Positions 23,940 to 33,101 of a DNA stretch of 64,000 bases are shown piece after piece (position 1 is the stretch's first letter; each line of letters opens with the position of its first letter). This DNA comes from Actinomycetospora termitidis (lineage in GTDB: Bacteria > Actinomycetota > Actinomycetes > Mycobacteriales > Pseudonocardiaceae). The notes under the pieces are model-generated. The model was given only the letters and a program-made list of their open reading frames with translations, did no database searches and was not told where the DNA came from. Made by a program: the position numbers and the translations under genes. Location: NCBI RefSeq assembly GCF_030286555.1, contig NZ_JASVWF010000011.1:1-64000 (forward strand), read 5' to 3'.

Positions 23940-25690
23940 GGCGTACGCCCCTCGTGCCCTGAGTTCCTAAGGGGAGTCAAGCTGCGGGGCGGGTCGTAGA
24001 GTGCGTTTTCGACGGGCCGGTCGATGGAGCGCTGTGCGACTCCTTGCTTCGCCGGCCCGTCCCTGTCGTGGTCCGGGCGCGGGCTTGGGTGGCTTCGGTG
24101 TTGATCCTGCTGGCCAGCGCCCGGCCCTCGGGGTCGCTGATCTCGCGGCCGTCGAGGTCGTGGAGGCGGTAGTGCTTGCCGCTGCGCCAGCATGCGGCGA
24201 TGCGGGTCACCAGGACCGCGGCCAGGGTGCAGAGCGCGCTGTTGTGGTGTTTGCCGCGGTCGCGTAGCCGCTGGTAGCGGGCGGCCAGACCGGGGTCGGT
24301 CTTGCGGGCGTGGTCAGCGGCGATGAACAACGACCAGCGCAGGACGTGATCACCGGCCTTGGTGGGTCCCTGGTGGGTCTCGGAGGTGCCGGACTGGCTG
24401 ATCCTGGGGACCAGGCCGGTGTAGGCGCGGACCGCGGCCAGATCACGGAAGCGGCTGGGGTCGCCGAGGCGGCCCAGGATCGCGGCGGCCAGGACCGGGC
24501 CGAGTCCGGGGACCGAGGCGAGGATGCCGGTGGGATCAGCGTGCTGGTAGGCCACGGCGATCCGGTCGTCGACGTGGTCGATCTCGTCGTCGAGTCCGCG
24601 CAGCAGGCGGGTCTCGGCGGCGATGTCCTCGGCGAGTTCGGCGAAGTCGATGGCGCCCTCCGGCCAGAGCGACAGAGTCGCCCGGGCGGCGGCGAGCAGG
24701 GCATCGGCCTTGTCCTCGCGCCAGGCCCCGCGGCTGGTGCGGATCAGCAGCCGAGTCAGTCGGGCCCGCCCCAGCCTGAGCAGGGCGTGCGGATCGCTGT
24801 AGCGCTCGAGCACGCTGCAGGCCGCTTTGCCCGGGTCGGTGCCCAGAGCCGCGGTCCAGGCGGGTCCGAGTAGCTCGAGCAGCGCGTCGAGACGCTGCAG
24901 CGAGGCGGTGCGTCGCGCGACCAGGCCGGCGCGGCGCCCGACCGCGCGGCGCAACGCCTCAGCCGGTCCCAGTCCGGGGGTCGCGACCAACCCGCCGGGG
25001 TGCAGCAGCGGTATCCGAGCCAGCAGTTCGCAGTCGAGCCGATCGGTTTTGGCGTGCTTGTTGTAGTACTTCCGCAAGTCCGCGGACTGCTCCGGGGGGA
25101 CCAGTCGCACCTGCGCGCCCCGGTGACGTAGCCAGGCCGCCAGCGCCACCCACGCATTGCGGGTCGGTTCCATCACGACCACGACCGGCGCGTCACCGTG
25201 ATCGGCGCGGACCGCCTCGACCGCCCTCCAGACCGCCTCGAGCTCTTCGCTGCCGGTCTGGAAGCGGCGGTTGGTCCACAGCAGCGCGCCGGTCTCATCG
25301 GCCAGCGCCGCGCGGTGGTCCTCCCGGCATGCCACGTCGATACCCAGCCGGAGCTCGCGCACGGGCTCCCCTTCCTGGTCGTCTCCTCGGGTTCCCGTGA
25401 CACCGCGACCGCAGCAGGCTTCGACCCGGACATCTGAGGAGGAGTCCGTTGCGCGGCTCCGCGTTCCCAACAAGGCCCTGGCCTGACGCGGCCGCGGCAC
25501 GGGCGTCTCGACGATCAGTACAGAGGACTGTCGATCCAGTCGGGGCCAGCCGTAGACACCCGCACCGCGAACCTCACCCCAGACCTCCTGGAGCTGCCAC
25601 CGACGCTAGATGTCGTGGCCCGACCGTATCGGCCGTCTGGGTTCGGCCGAACCGGGCCGGGCCACAGCGCGGCGCGGCGCGGCGCGGCGC
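23940..25690 (-). mobile_element. IS110-type insertion sequence (ends approximate)
   Basis: The transposase gene plus its flanks. IS110 elements have no long terminal inverted repeats and make no simple duplication, so the ends cannot be fixed by eye. On the left the neighbouring lipoprotein gene stops at 23917. On the right about 330 non-coding bases precede the next gene. Comparison with an empty site would settle the ends. Confidence 0.5.
23977..25362 (-). CDS. IS110-family transposase
   Basis: A 461-residue protein. The N-terminal DEDD RuvC-like domain is recognisable (LRLGIDVACREDHRAALAD with the first Asp, VVVVMEPTRNAW with the Glu, KTDRLDCELLAR with Asp residues). The C-terminal half is the transposase IS116/IS110/IS902 domain (ASVPGLGPVLAAAILGRLGD, FRDLAAVRAYTGLVPRIS, TKAGDHVLRWSLFIAADHA) that carries the catalytic Ser. 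The GTG at 25362 is chosen because GGAAGGGGAG precedes it and the family motif begins at once. IS110 enzymes use a structured bridge RNA made from the element's non-coding end. The length is slightly above typical because of a Thr/Ser-rich tail, and the gene looks intact. Confidence 0.92.
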   Translation of the reverse strand: MRELRLGIDVACREDHRAALADETGALLWTNRRFQTGSEELEAVWRAVEAVRADHGDAPVVVVMEPTRNAWVALAAWLRHRGAQVRLVPPEQSADLRKYYNKHAKTDRLDCELLARIPLLHPGGLVATPGLGPAEALRRAVGRRAGLVARRTASLQRLDALLELLGPAWTAALGTDPGKAACSVLERYSDPHALLRLGRARLTRLLIRTSRGAWREDKADALLAAARATLSLWPEGAIDFAELAEDIAAETRLLRGLDDEIDHVDDRIAVAYQHADPTGILASVPGLGPVLAAAILGRLGDPSRFRDLAAVRAYTGLVPRISQSGTSETHQGPTKAGDHVLRWSLFIAADHARKTDPGLAARYQRLRDRGKHHNSALCTLAAVLVTRIAACWRSGKHYRLHDLDGREISDPEGRALASRINTEATQARARTTTGTGRRSKESHSAPSTGPSKTHSTTRPAA

Positions 25691-25692
25691 GG
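25363..25692 (-). other. Non-coding region upstream of the IS110 transposase, candidate bridge-RNA end
   Basis: No convincing gene. In IS110-group elements the non-coding RNA that pairs with donor and target is made from the region upstream of the transposase, so this is where it would lie. Near the far end (about 25669-25690) is a GCGGC/GCGCG microrepeat directly before the next gene's stop codon. Confidence 0.35.
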
Positions 25693-26064
25693 TCAATGGT
25701 GTTCGGGGGCGGTGTGCGGGTCCAGGACGTAGGTGGTGCTGGCGGCGATCCGGGCTGAGCGCTGGGGGTCTGAGGCTTCGAGGAGGGCGGGGTCGAGCCC
25801 GATCGAGCGTATGATGTGGCGCTGCTCGGGCGGCGGGCTGGCGTGGAACGCCGCCCGCAGCCGGTCCTCGAACTCCCGGACCGCGCGAACCTCGGCCAGG
25901 ATGCGCCGGGCCCGGGGGTCGTGGGCGAGCCGGGCGCGGATCGCCCGGTCTTCGTGCAGCTCGAGCGCGCCGTCGTAGAAGTCCGCCAGCCGGACCCGGT
26001 CGCGCAGCTCAGGGTCCCCGGCGTCCGGCATGTCGGGGTCGTCGGCGGGTGGCTGCTGGTGCAC
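25693..26064 (-). CDS. Hypothetical protein resembling an anti-sigma zinc-finger domain without its cysteines
   Basis: A 123-residue protein from GTG 26064 with GAGGGAGG upstream. The central helix pair (RVRLADFYDGALELHEDRAI, ARLAHDPRARRILAEVR) follows the spacing of the cytoplasmic ZAS anti-sigma domain (LADYLDGELs...LxxHLxxCPxC), but the His and Cys ligands are replaced. The C-terminal half (HIIRSIGLDPALLEASDPQR) is not recognised. It is divergent from the secreted protease gene. An anti-sigma-like role is only a suggestion from the pattern. Confidence 0.55.
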   Translation of the reverse strand: MHQQPPADDPDMPDAGDPELRDRVRLADFYDGALELHEDRAIRARLAHDPRARRILAEVRAVREFEDRLRAAFHASPPPEQRHIIRSIGLDPALLEASDPQRSARIAASTTYVLDPHTAPEHH

Positions 26065-26199
26065 GGCGGCGCCTCCCTCGGGCGGGTGTGCGGGTTCGAC
26101 CCGTCGAGATGGAGACTCCCCGTCACCCACCACCGGTTCCACCGAGTGACCCACACCACAGACGGGATCCTGGGGTGGGCCGGTTCGGGTCTCTTGTAT

Positions 26200-27114
26200 G
26201 TGCAGCGCTTCCCGCGATCCGCCTTCCTGCTGGTCGTCGTCGCGCTCACGATCGCCGCTCCCGCCGCCCCTGGCACCGCTCTCGTCGCCGCGCAGCGGTC
26301 GCTCGGCGACGCGACCATCCTCGCCTCGGCCCCGGGTCACGGCCGGGTGGTCGCGGTGGCTGATGCCCGGGTGGTTCTCGACCCGACTACAGGTCCGGTC
26401 CGCGGCGCCCCGGCTCCCGCGGCCGACCCTTCCGGGGACCGCTACAACGCGGGGCTGGCGGGGTCGGCGGTCGGGCAGTTGTTCGGGACCGAGGACGGTC
26501 AGGACGGGGCGTGCACCGCCACCGTCGTCGCCTCGCAGTCCGGGTCAGTGCTCGCCACCGCGGGGCACTGCGTGTTCCTCGACGGGCAGTGGGCCCAGGA
26601 CATCGAGTTCATCCCCGGCCGCGACGGGCGCCGCGCCCCCTACGGCCGCTGGAAGGTCGACTCGGTCGCGGTCGACCAGCGCTGGGCCAAGGGCCAGGAC
26701 TGGTCGCACGACGTGGCGTTCCTGCGCCTGGCCCCGCAGGACGGGAAGACCATCGCCGCGGTGACCGGGGCGCAGGGCATCTCGTTTTCCCTGCCCGCCG
26801 ACCAGCCGCCGGTGACTCTGCTCGGCTACCCGGGCGAGGAGCCGTTCGACGGGACCACCCTGCGGCGCTGCTCGGCGCCGGCGGCGGCGACCGACGACCC
26901 GGCTGGCGCGAGATCGTGGGGTATGGCCTGCGAGATGACCGCCGGGTTCTCCGGCGGCCCCGTGCTCACCGACTTCGACCCGGCCGCCGGCGCCGGCTAC
27001 GTCATCGGGGTCGGCAGCCACTACCGGCTCTCGTCAAACGACCGGTGGAGTGCCCGGCTCGACGACGACGCCCTCGCCCTCTACCGCTCCATGGACTCCG
27101 CGGGGCCCGCGTGA
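26200..27114 (+). CDS. Exported trypsin-like serine protease
   Basis: A 304-residue protein. A signal peptide (FPRSAFLLVVVALTIAAPAA) begins just after the GTG at 26200. That start lacks a good Shine-Dalgarno, so an earlier in-frame GTG or TTG is possible. The catalytic triad of family S1 is complete: ATAGHCVF (His), WSHDVAFLRL (Asp) and GFSGGPVL (Ser), with paired Cys near His and Ser. There is no membrane anchor or PDZ domain, so it should be released into the medium or periplasm-like zone. Substrate unknown. The nearest gene is divergent. Confidence 0.85.
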   Translation: MQRFPRSAFLLVVVALTIAAPAAPGTALVAAQRSLGDATILASAPGHGRVVAVADARVVLDPTTGPVRGAPAPAADPSGDRYNAGLAGSAVGQLFGTEDGQDGACTATVVASQSGSVLATAGHCVFLDGQWAQDIEFIPGRDGRRAPYGRWKVDSVAVDQRWAKGQDWSHDVAFLRLAPQDGKTIAAVTGAQGISFSLPADQPPVTLLGYPGEEPFDGTTLRRCSAPAAATDDPAGARSWGMACEMTAGFSGGPVLTDFDPAAGAGYVIGVGSHYRLSSNDRWSARLDDDALALYRSMDSAGPA

Positions 27115-27270
27115 CTCGGGGACGGGTCCCCCGCCTCAGCCCGCGAGGGGCGCGGTCCGCCGCCGCTTCTTGACAGCGGTCCCGCCCCGGCCTGATACCC
27201 CGTTGCCCGCGACCGGTACCACGCGCCGCCGACTCGGAGCCGGGCTGGCTGCGCTCGGCCGCGGGTGGGC

Positions 27271-28017
27271 TCAGCTGATCCAGGTGCGGTGGATCGCGGC
27301 CGGGGCCTCGGGGTTGATCCGGCGGCGGACCAGGTGGCGCAGCACCAGCAGCGGCCGGTCCACGGGGTCGGTCTGGGACCAGTGGTCGGCGACCCCGGCG
27401 ACGAAGTCCGACTCGCCCACCTGCCAGACCTGCCCGGCGAGCTCGTCGAGTTCGACCTCGTCGATCGACTCGGTCGCCACGTTGACCGCGAGGACGACCG
27501 CGGCCCGGTCGCCGTGGGCGGCGAGTTCCTCGAGGATCTGCTCGGCGCCGATCTCGTGGCTCAGGTCCAGACGGTCGAACTGCCCGGCGGCCAGCTCCCG
27601 GCCCGCGGCGTGCAGGGCGTCGACGACGATCCCGTTCAGCTCTTCACGCAGCCGGCCCGGGGCCCGCTCGAGCCGGTCGGTGGCCGGGTCGTAGCGGCGC
27701 ACCGAGCCCGGCGCCAGGACCGGGAGCGGATCGGCCAGACGCAGCCGGTAGAGCGGGCACCGCCCGGACTGCGCCTGACCGTCACCGACCCCCACCGCGT
27801 CGCGGCCGGCGCGGACCTGCGCGGACCAGTAGTGGTCGTGGTCGACCTCGTCGCCGCAGAACACGCACGTCCCGTCGGGGTGCTCGCCGCCGTCGGGGCG
27901 CCCGCAGTAACCGGTGTCACCGAAGCGGCCGCCCTCGAACACCACGATCGCGAGACGCCCGCACGTGCACAGCTCCCCCGCCTGCGCGGGCCGCTGCGCC
28001 GACTCGGTGCTCACCAT
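27271..28017 (-). CDS. Hypothetical Cys-rich protein
   Basis: A 248-residue protein. GGGGAGGA stands seven bases before the ATG at 28017. The N-terminus has a probable zinc site: CTCGRLAIVV, then CGRPDGGEH, CVFCGDEVDHDHYW. The rest is a helical, acidic domain (LREELNGIVVDALHAAGREL, LNVATESIDEVELDEL-like). It ends shortly after a region of VADHWSQTD and a basic tail. No family recognised. It stands 211 bases after a larger unknown gene on the same strand and may be co-transcribed with it. Confidence 0.65.
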   Translation of the reverse strand: MVSTESAQRPAQAGELCTCGRLAIVVFEGGRFGDTGYCGRPDGGEHPDGTCVFCGDEVDHDHYWSAQVRAGRDAVGVGDGQAQSGRCPLYRLRLADPLPVLAPGSVRRYDPATDRLERAPGRLREELNGIVVDALHAAGRELAAGQFDRLDLSHEIGAEQILEELAAHGDRAAVVLAVNVATESIDEVELDELAGQVWQVGESDFVAGVADHWSQTDPVDRPLLVLRHLVRRRINPEAPAAIHRTWIS

Positions 28018-28228
28018 CGCGATCCTCCCCGACTCATCCACCACGACCCGACCGACCCGACCGACCCGGCCGGTCGGACTTTGCGGTGCCGCCTCCTGGC
28101 CTGTCGGCGGCGAGGGTCGCACGGGCCACCGACAACCTCACCGGTGTAGCGCCCGCGGGCGCCTGGCCCGGGCTCAGCCCGGGCTAAGCCTGACTCGACT
28201 CGGCCCGACTCAGCCCGGCCGGGGGAGG

Positions 28229-30205
28229 TCAGGACGGGGTGTCGCGTCCAGAGCGAGGTCGGCGGCGGCGACCTTGCAGCGGGATCGGGTCGGCCAGGCC
28301 CTGCGCGCGGGCATCCTCGGATGGGCCGCCAGCGATGGGGTTGGCGGCGGTGGGGTTGGCGGCGGTGGGGTTGGCGGCGGCGGTGGGGTGCGGCAGCGGC
28401 GGCGGGGCGGGGAAGAGCTCGGTGGTGAGTTCGAGCCCGAGGGCCAGGAGCTCGCCGGCGAGGTCGAGCTGGTGGGTCTCGACGCCGAGCAGGTCGGCGT
28501 GCTCGGCGAGGGTGTCGAAGGACTCGGCGACATGCTCGGGGGCGCGGTGCGCGCGCCGTTCCCAGTCCTGGGTGGCGATCGCGGTCCGGTAGGCCAGCAC
28601 CGCGGGCCAGCACCGGTCGATCAGCCACGCGCGCTGTGACTCGCCCACCGACGAGGCGTGCTCGTGGCCACGGCGGGCGAACTCGGTGAACAGAGCGGGC
28701 TCGGCGGTGGACGCGGCGTGGGTCAGCGCGGCGAGCGCCAGCCCGGGGCCGCGGTCGGTCAGCCACGCCGGCCGCCCCGCCGTTGGCGGGAGCCAGCACC
28801 ACACCATCGCCGGGTTGTCCCACTCCGTGCCCATCAGGACGAACCTGCGCCCACACGCGCGGGCGGCGCGCCCCCGCAGCCCTGGGCGGGCGAGCAGCCC
28901 CACCAGCGCGGCCACCGCCCCCCACATCGCCGGCGCCGCGAGGTCGACACCACGGGCCTGGTCGACCTCGGCGACCAGCGCGGGCAGGAACACCGGATCG
29001 ACGTCGCCGTCGAACACGCACGCCGGGCACACCAGCGCACCCTCGGCGTCGATCGCGAGCAGCGCCTCGCTCTGATACTGGTCCCCGCACAGATCGCACG
29101 ACACGTCGGTGATCGCGTCGGCGAGCGCGGCGGCCCGCGCCTCGCCGAGCTGGTCGCCGACCCGGGCCACCACCGCGACCGGGTCCACGTCCCCGGGTAG
29201 GTGCGGGTGCTCGCCCACCGGGCCGCCACGCTCTTCGCCGAACGGGTCGAGCTCGCTGGTCATCTCCAGCAGCAGCGGCGCCGCGCACAACAGCTCGAAC
29301 CCCGCCCCGCCGGTCACCGCCCGGACCGCGGGCAGATACCCACCCGCCCCGGCATCGGCCACCTCTCGGGGGTCGTCGCCGGACTCCTCGCCGGGATCGT
29401 CGCCGATGGCTACGTCGGGGTTCACCTCCGGGTCGAGGATCTGCATCTTCACCGGACCCGGGTAGGACAACCACCAGCCGACCTCCGGGTAGCTCTCCGC
29501 CTCCACCGGCCACCCCGCGGCCGTGAACGCCTCGACCAGGGCCCGGTGCAGGCCGCCCGAGGCGGTCGCCGGCGGAGCCTGCCCGGAGGTGAGCAGCGAC
29601 GTCCACCGCCACCACTCCGGATCCGCGACGCTCACCCGGGACCACTGCCCCGGATCGACCACACCCTTCCCCTGGTCGTCCTGCCCGCCGTCCCCGAACC
29701 CGTCGCCACCCCCGAACCCGTCGCCGCTCTGGTCGCTGTCGCGCTGGTCGTCGTCGGACGTGGTCGGTGCGCCCGTTGCCCGCGCGACGGAGCCGTCCCG
29801 CAGGTCAGCGGCTGGGTCGGGATCGGGGCTGGGGTCGGCGGGCAGAGCGGGGTCGTCGGGGACGAACCGGCCGTCGGAGCCGATCAGGAACGCCGCCTGC
29901 ACCCGCAGCAGGAACCCCTCGGGCTGGGTCGCCTCGTAGTGGGCCAGGACCTCGGCGTGGTGTCCCTGCTCGACCAGGGCAACCGCCGCCGGGTCCTCGT
30001 CCAGCCCGCTCTCCAGGGCGAGCTCAGCGCCCGCCGCGTACGCCGTGGCTCGGTCGGGGAAGGCCCACACATCCAGCCGGCCGCCGCCGCTGCGGCCGCG
30101 GTGGACCAGCGTCCACACCCCCGGCATCCGGTCCACCACCGCACGCCCGTCCCGGTCGACCCCCACCGAGGACACCACCCGCCGCACGAACGACTCCCGC
30201 GCCAT
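28229..30205 (-). CDS. Large hypothetical protein with zinc ribbon and PTAAN repeats
   Basis: A 658-residue soluble protein, MARESFVRRVVSSVGVDRDG. The N-terminal 110 residues look globular, then a Gly/Asp-rich low-complexity linker follows. A second domain (WWRWTSLLTSGQAPPATA, AGWPVEAESYPEVGWWLSYP) leads to a zinc-ribbon pair (SCDLCGDQYQ, VCPACVFDG) near residue 385 and a long helical C-terminal domain. The end has three or four tandem PTAAN units encoded by 15-base repeats at about 28330-28385. No family recognised, and no membrane segments. Composition and length argue for a real gene. Confidence 0.7.
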   Translation of the reverse strand: MARESFVRRVVSSVGVDRDGRAVVDRMPGVWTLVHRGRSGGGRLDVWAFPDRATAYAAGAELALESGLDEDPAAVALVEQGHHAEVLAHYEATQPEGFLLRVQAAFLIGSDGRFVPDDPALPADPSPDPDPAADLRDGSVARATGAPTTSDDDQRDSDQSGDGFGGGDGFGDGGQDDQGKGVVDPGQWSRVSVADPEWWRWTSLLTSGQAPPATASGGLHRALVEAFTAAGWPVEAESYPEVGWWLSYPGPVKMQILDPEVNPDVAIGDDPGEESGDDPREVADAGAGGYLPAVRAVTGGAGFELLCAAPLLLEMTSELDPFGEERGGPVGEHPHLPGDVDPVAVVARVGDQLGEARAAALADAITDVSCDLCGDQYQSEALLAIDAEGALVCPACVFDGDVDPVFLPALVAEVDQARGVDLAAPAMWGAVAALVGLLARPGLRGRAARACGRRFVLMGTEWDNPAMVWCWLPPTAGRPAWLTDRGPGLALAALTHAASTAEPALFTEFARRGHEHASSVGESQRAWLIDRCWPAVLAYRTAIATQDWERRAHRAPEHVAESFDTLAEHADLLGVETHQLDLAGELLALGLELTTELFPAPPPLPHPTAAANPTAANPTAANPIAGGPSEDARAQGLADPIPLQGRRRRPRSGRDTPS

Positions 30206-30365
30206 CCCGGCATCTAACCGCGCCCCACGCCGGCGACGGGCCCGCGCGGGCCGCGACCGTGACCCGGGCAGCTCTCGCGATCACCCTGCCCGCGGTGCTG
30301 GGATGACCCCCGACAACGGCCGACCGGGCGCAGGACAGGACGGGACAGGGCAGGGGGAGGGTCTG

Positions 30366-30917
30366 GTGAGTATCTGGCCGTGCCCGACGCTGCCGCCGGG
30401 CACCCTCGGCCTTCCCGGGGCCGGGTTGATGCTGCCGCAGTGGACGCTGGTCGCCCACCTCGCCGACCCCACCCGGGCCGGGTTCTGCCACCTCGCGCCC
30501 GGCCGCAGCTGGGCCGGCGCCGGCCCCGCCGCGCGGGGGGTCGTCCTGGACCTGCACCATGCGGGCTCGCCGTTGCTGCTCGGCGCCGAGCGGCCCGCCG
30601 AGGTCGACGTCGCCGCGCTGCAGGACCTCACCCCCGGTGCCCGGGACCGGGGCGGGGTGCGCTGGATGGTCCCGCTCGGGCTGGTCCCGGACGCGCCGGG
30701 CACCGCGCAGGCCATCGAGGCCGCGCACCGCACCGGGGAGATGTGGGTGATCACCGGTGAGGTCCCGCTGTGGTGGCAGACCCAGCGCGAACAGCCCGAC
30801 CAGATACCCGACCTCGACGTCGGGGTCCTGTTCCCCGAGGGCAGCTGGGCCGCGGTGGTCCCGCTGCTCGCCCAGCCCGACGAACACGGCGTCGGCACCC
30901 GCCCCGCCGACACCTGA
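30366..30917 (+). CDS. Hypothetical protein
   Basis: A 183-residue soluble protein (VSIWPCPTLPPGTLGLPGAG). The GTG at 30366 is chosen because GGGGGAGGG lies five bases before it. An ATG at 30303 would add 21 Gly/Gln-rich residues. The sequence looks globular (WMVPLGLVPDAPGTAQAIEA, GEMWVITGEVPLWWQTQR) and ends acidic. No family, signal or motif recognised. It is divergent from the large gene ending at 30205. Confidence 0.6.
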   Translation: MSIWPCPTLPPGTLGLPGAGLMLPQWTLVAHLADPTRAGFCHLAPGRSWAGAGPAARGVVLDLHHAGSPLLLGAERPAEVDVAALQDLTPGARDRGGVRWMVPLGLVPDAPGTAQAIEAAHRTGEMWVITGEVPLWWQTQREQPDQIPDLDVGVLFPEGSWAAVVPLLAQPDEHGVGTRPADT

Positions 30918-30994
30918 ACCCGCGGTCCCCCGTCACGCAGTCGTGGGAGCGTCGGTCCCGGTGCTGTGCTCCGGGTGCGGTTAGCGTCGAACGC

Positions 30995-31186
30995 GTGATC
31001 GAGTACCCGCAGCCGGTGCCGCGCCCGGCGACGCTGGCCGAGCGGATGCGTGCAGCCGGGATCAACGACGAGCGCGCCCTGGCCGCGATCACCCAGGGCC
31101 GGGTCCGGGTCGGCGAGGACGTCGTCACCGACCCCGAGCACCCGACCCCGTGGCCCACCGGCTGGGTCGTGCTGCCCAGCTCCTGA
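30995..31186 (+). CDS. Small hypothetical protein, S4-like pattern
   Basis: A 63-residue protein from GTG 30995. The core LAERMRAAGINDERALAAIT followed by QGRVRVGEDVVTDPEHP resembles the helix-turn and beta hairpin of an S4-type RNA-binding domain (a glycine-valine hairpin after an Arg-rich helix), but it is short and the match is by eye only. The Shine-Dalgarno is weak. Confidence 0.45.
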   Translation: MIEYPQPVPRPATLAERMRAAGINDERALAAITQGRVRVGEDVVTDPEHPTPWPTGWVVLPSS

Positions 31187-31208
31187 CCCCGGCCGCCACC
31201 GGCGGTGT

Positions 31209-31514
31209 TCAGAGCCGGCGCCGTCGACCCCGTTGCGCGCCGGCGTCGCTGGGCAGCCCGCCGCCGACGGTGGGCGGCGGGATGTCGAGCGCGGAGGCCC
31301 GGTGCGGTTCCCACACGCACTGCGCCGCGCGCACCGCCCGGTCGAAGATGGTGGTCAGCGCGACCTCGCACGCCGGTCCCCCGAGATGCTCGAGCAGGTC
31401 GGCCAGCGCCGCGCGGGTCTGCGGGGTCAACGGCTCCCCGTCGCGCAGCAGCGCCGCCGAGCGGATCACCCGCTCCCCCTCCGCGCGGCGTACCGCGCGC
31501 GCTCTCGCTGACAT
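31209..31514 (-). CDS. Hypothetical protein
   Basis: A 101-residue protein (MSARARAVRRAEGERVIRSA), predicted mostly helical (TRAALADLLEHLGGPACEVA, TTIFDRAVRAAQCVWEPH) with a Gly-rich C-terminus. No strong Shine-Dalgarno at 31514; longer forms starting upstream are possible. It is convergent with the small plus-strand gene before it. No family recognised. Confidence 0.5.
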   Translation of the reverse strand: MSARARAVRRAEGERVIRSAALLRDGEPLTPQTRAALADLLEHLGGPACEVALTTIFDRAVRAAQCVWEPHRASALDIPPPTVGGGLPSDAGAQRGRRRRL

Positions 31515-31586
31515 CGGCCGCACCCGACACAGCCTAGAACTGTTGTTCGAATGACGCGATCGCTCGGGCGGGGCAGGCTCACCACC

Positions 31587-31664
31587 GTGAAGACCTGGCG
31601 GACCTGGCGTCACCTGCGCCATCGCGGCATCAGCTTCCTCGGAGTGCTGCGCGGCTGGTCCTGA
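31587..31664 (+). CDS. Possible very small basic Trp-rich peptide
   Basis: A 25-codon frame from GTG, VKTWRTWRHLRHRGISFLGV plus LRGWS, with GGGGCAGG upstream. It is highly basic with three Trp and would form an amphipathic helix. It sits in an otherwise empty gap. There is no independent support for translation. Confidence 0.2.
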   Translation: MKTWRTWRHLRHRGISFLGVLRGWS

Positions 31665-31748
31665 CCACCCGGCGACCATGTCACCCCGGCCGCGCGGTGC
31701 CCAGCACACGTGCTGTTGTCGACGGTGGACGTCTCCGCCGATGGTTCG

Positions 31749-32627
31749 TCAGGGGGACGGAGTGCGGCGGCGGTGCTTGGAGCGGCGCATCGGCAGCACC
31801 GTGGCCAGGGCGGGGCGGGCAGCGCTGTCATAACCGGGAGTGCGTGCGAGGGCCTGTTGCAGGGCGTGCTCGAGGTGGGCGGCGTCGACGGCGACACGCG
31901 CCCGGAGCTCGGCGATCCCCTCGGCCTGTTCCTCGGGTGGGCAGCACCGGCACAGCAGCCACCCACTGTCGTCGAGATGGGCCACGAACACCGCCAGCGT
32001 GCGCAGCGCGGCGCGTAGCGCCTCCAGCGGTACCCACACCGACCCGGCCGCGGGATCGTCGGCTACCGCGGTCGCCAGCAGCGTGGTCACCTCCGCTGCG
32101 GCCGCCGCGTCGAACCTGGCCACCCCCACCGCTGCACTTCCCCGCGGCGGTCGCCTCGGCGCCTTCTCGGGAGCGGCCTGCGCCGCGTGCGTCCGGGCGG
32201 CGTCGTTGACCACGGCGTAGAGCTGGGCCTGCCCGAGGGCGGCGAGCACCGAGAGCGCCGCGGCGGTGTCCAGGACACCTCCGGACGATCCCGCCGCGCT
32301 CTGCGGGTCCCGGGCGTCGTCCGGCGGCGCGGGCTCGGCCTGACGGCTGCGCCCAAGGACGTCGAGCGGCAGGCCTCGGGCGGCGTCGACGATGAGCCGC
32401 TCGGCGGTCGAGCGGGCCCAGGCGACGTCGACGTGGGAGCGCAGCGCGGTCTGTTCGCTGACCCCGCCCTGCGCGGCGGTCACCCTGACGTGCTCGGCGA
32501 GCAGCGCGTCAAGCTCGCCGAGCGAGACCTCCAGACCGGCGCGCAGCAGCATCCCGTGACAGGTGTTCACCAGCTCCCGGAACTTCCCGCGCCGCCGGCT
32601 CGGCCCCGTCGGACTCGACGCCACCAC
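31749..32627 (-). CDS. Hypothetical protein
   Basis: A 292-residue helical protein. GTG codons at 32627 and 32624 follow GGGAGGGCGG, and translation reads VVASSPTGPSRRRGKFRELV, then LGELDALLAEHVRVTAAQGG, AWARSTAERLIVDAARGLPL. The C-terminal half has WLLCRCCPPEEQAEGIAELR, a Cys cluster that may bind metal, and ends in a basic tail (MRRSKHRRRTPSP). No family recognised. The gene stands alone between two gene-poor gaps. Confidence 0.6.
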   Translation of the reverse strand: MVASSPTGPSRRRGKFRELVNTCHGMLLRAGLEVSLGELDALLAEHVRVTAAQGGVSEQTALRSHVDVAWARSTAERLIVDAARGLPLDVLGRSRQAEPAPPDDARDPQSAAGSSGGVLDTAAALSVLAALGQAQLYAVVNDAARTHAAQAAPEKAPRRPPRGSAAVGVARFDAAAAAEVTTLLATAVADDPAAGSVWVPLEALRAALRTLAVFVAHLDDSGWLLCRCCPPEEQAEGIAELRARVAVDAAHLEHALQQALARTPGYDSAARPALATVLPMRRSKHRRRTPSP

Positions 32628-33101
32628 ATCCGCCCTCCCACCGGCCACGCCAGCCCGTCCAGTCCGAACAGCCAGGCGCACGAGCCTAGCCGTGATCACC
32701 AACGGCTCGGGCGGGCGACCGTAAGCGACGCCCGAAGGCTCGCAGCCAGGGAAATGGAGGGCTGGGGTGAGGGGTCCGACGCCCGGGGGGAGGGCGCCGG
32801 ACCACGCAGTGCAGGTGGGGGGCACCCGACACCACGCCCGACGATCATGCCATCGATCCGCCCCCGGACAACCCGACGCCGCCGCTCTGCACCGCCCCGG
32901 TCCACCACACGCCCGGCCCAGCCGAGGCAGCCCCGCCAGCATGCTGCGCGCCCTCGTCTGCCCTCCCGCCGCGGTGGGGACCGCCGCGGCCGCGGAAGGT
33001 GACCCCGCCCTCGATGAGCAGCCGGGCGGACCGGGCGACCTGCTCAACCTCCTCGCCGCCTGACCCCCGAGGCCGGGAGCTAGTAGCGGACAAGTGAGGG
33101 G
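32628..33101. other. Gene-poor gap
   Basis: About 470 bases without a confident gene. GC-rich third positions switch between plus-strand frames, with one 40-codon frame listed separately. An earlier frame reading DHAIDPPPDNPTPPLC is open upstream of it, as if a small gene had suffered a frameshift. I cannot decide between decay and chance. Confidence 0.3.
32941..33063 (+). CDS. Possible small protein or C-terminal gene fragment
   Basis: A 40-codon frame from ATG, MLRALVCPPAAVGTAAAAEG then LDEQPGGPGDLLNLLAA, with strongly GC-rich third positions. No good Shine-Dalgarno is seen. It could be the end of a frameshifted gene whose upstream part lies in another frame. Confidence 0.2.
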   Translation: MLRALVCPPAAVGTAAAAEGDPALDEQPGGPGDLLNLLAA

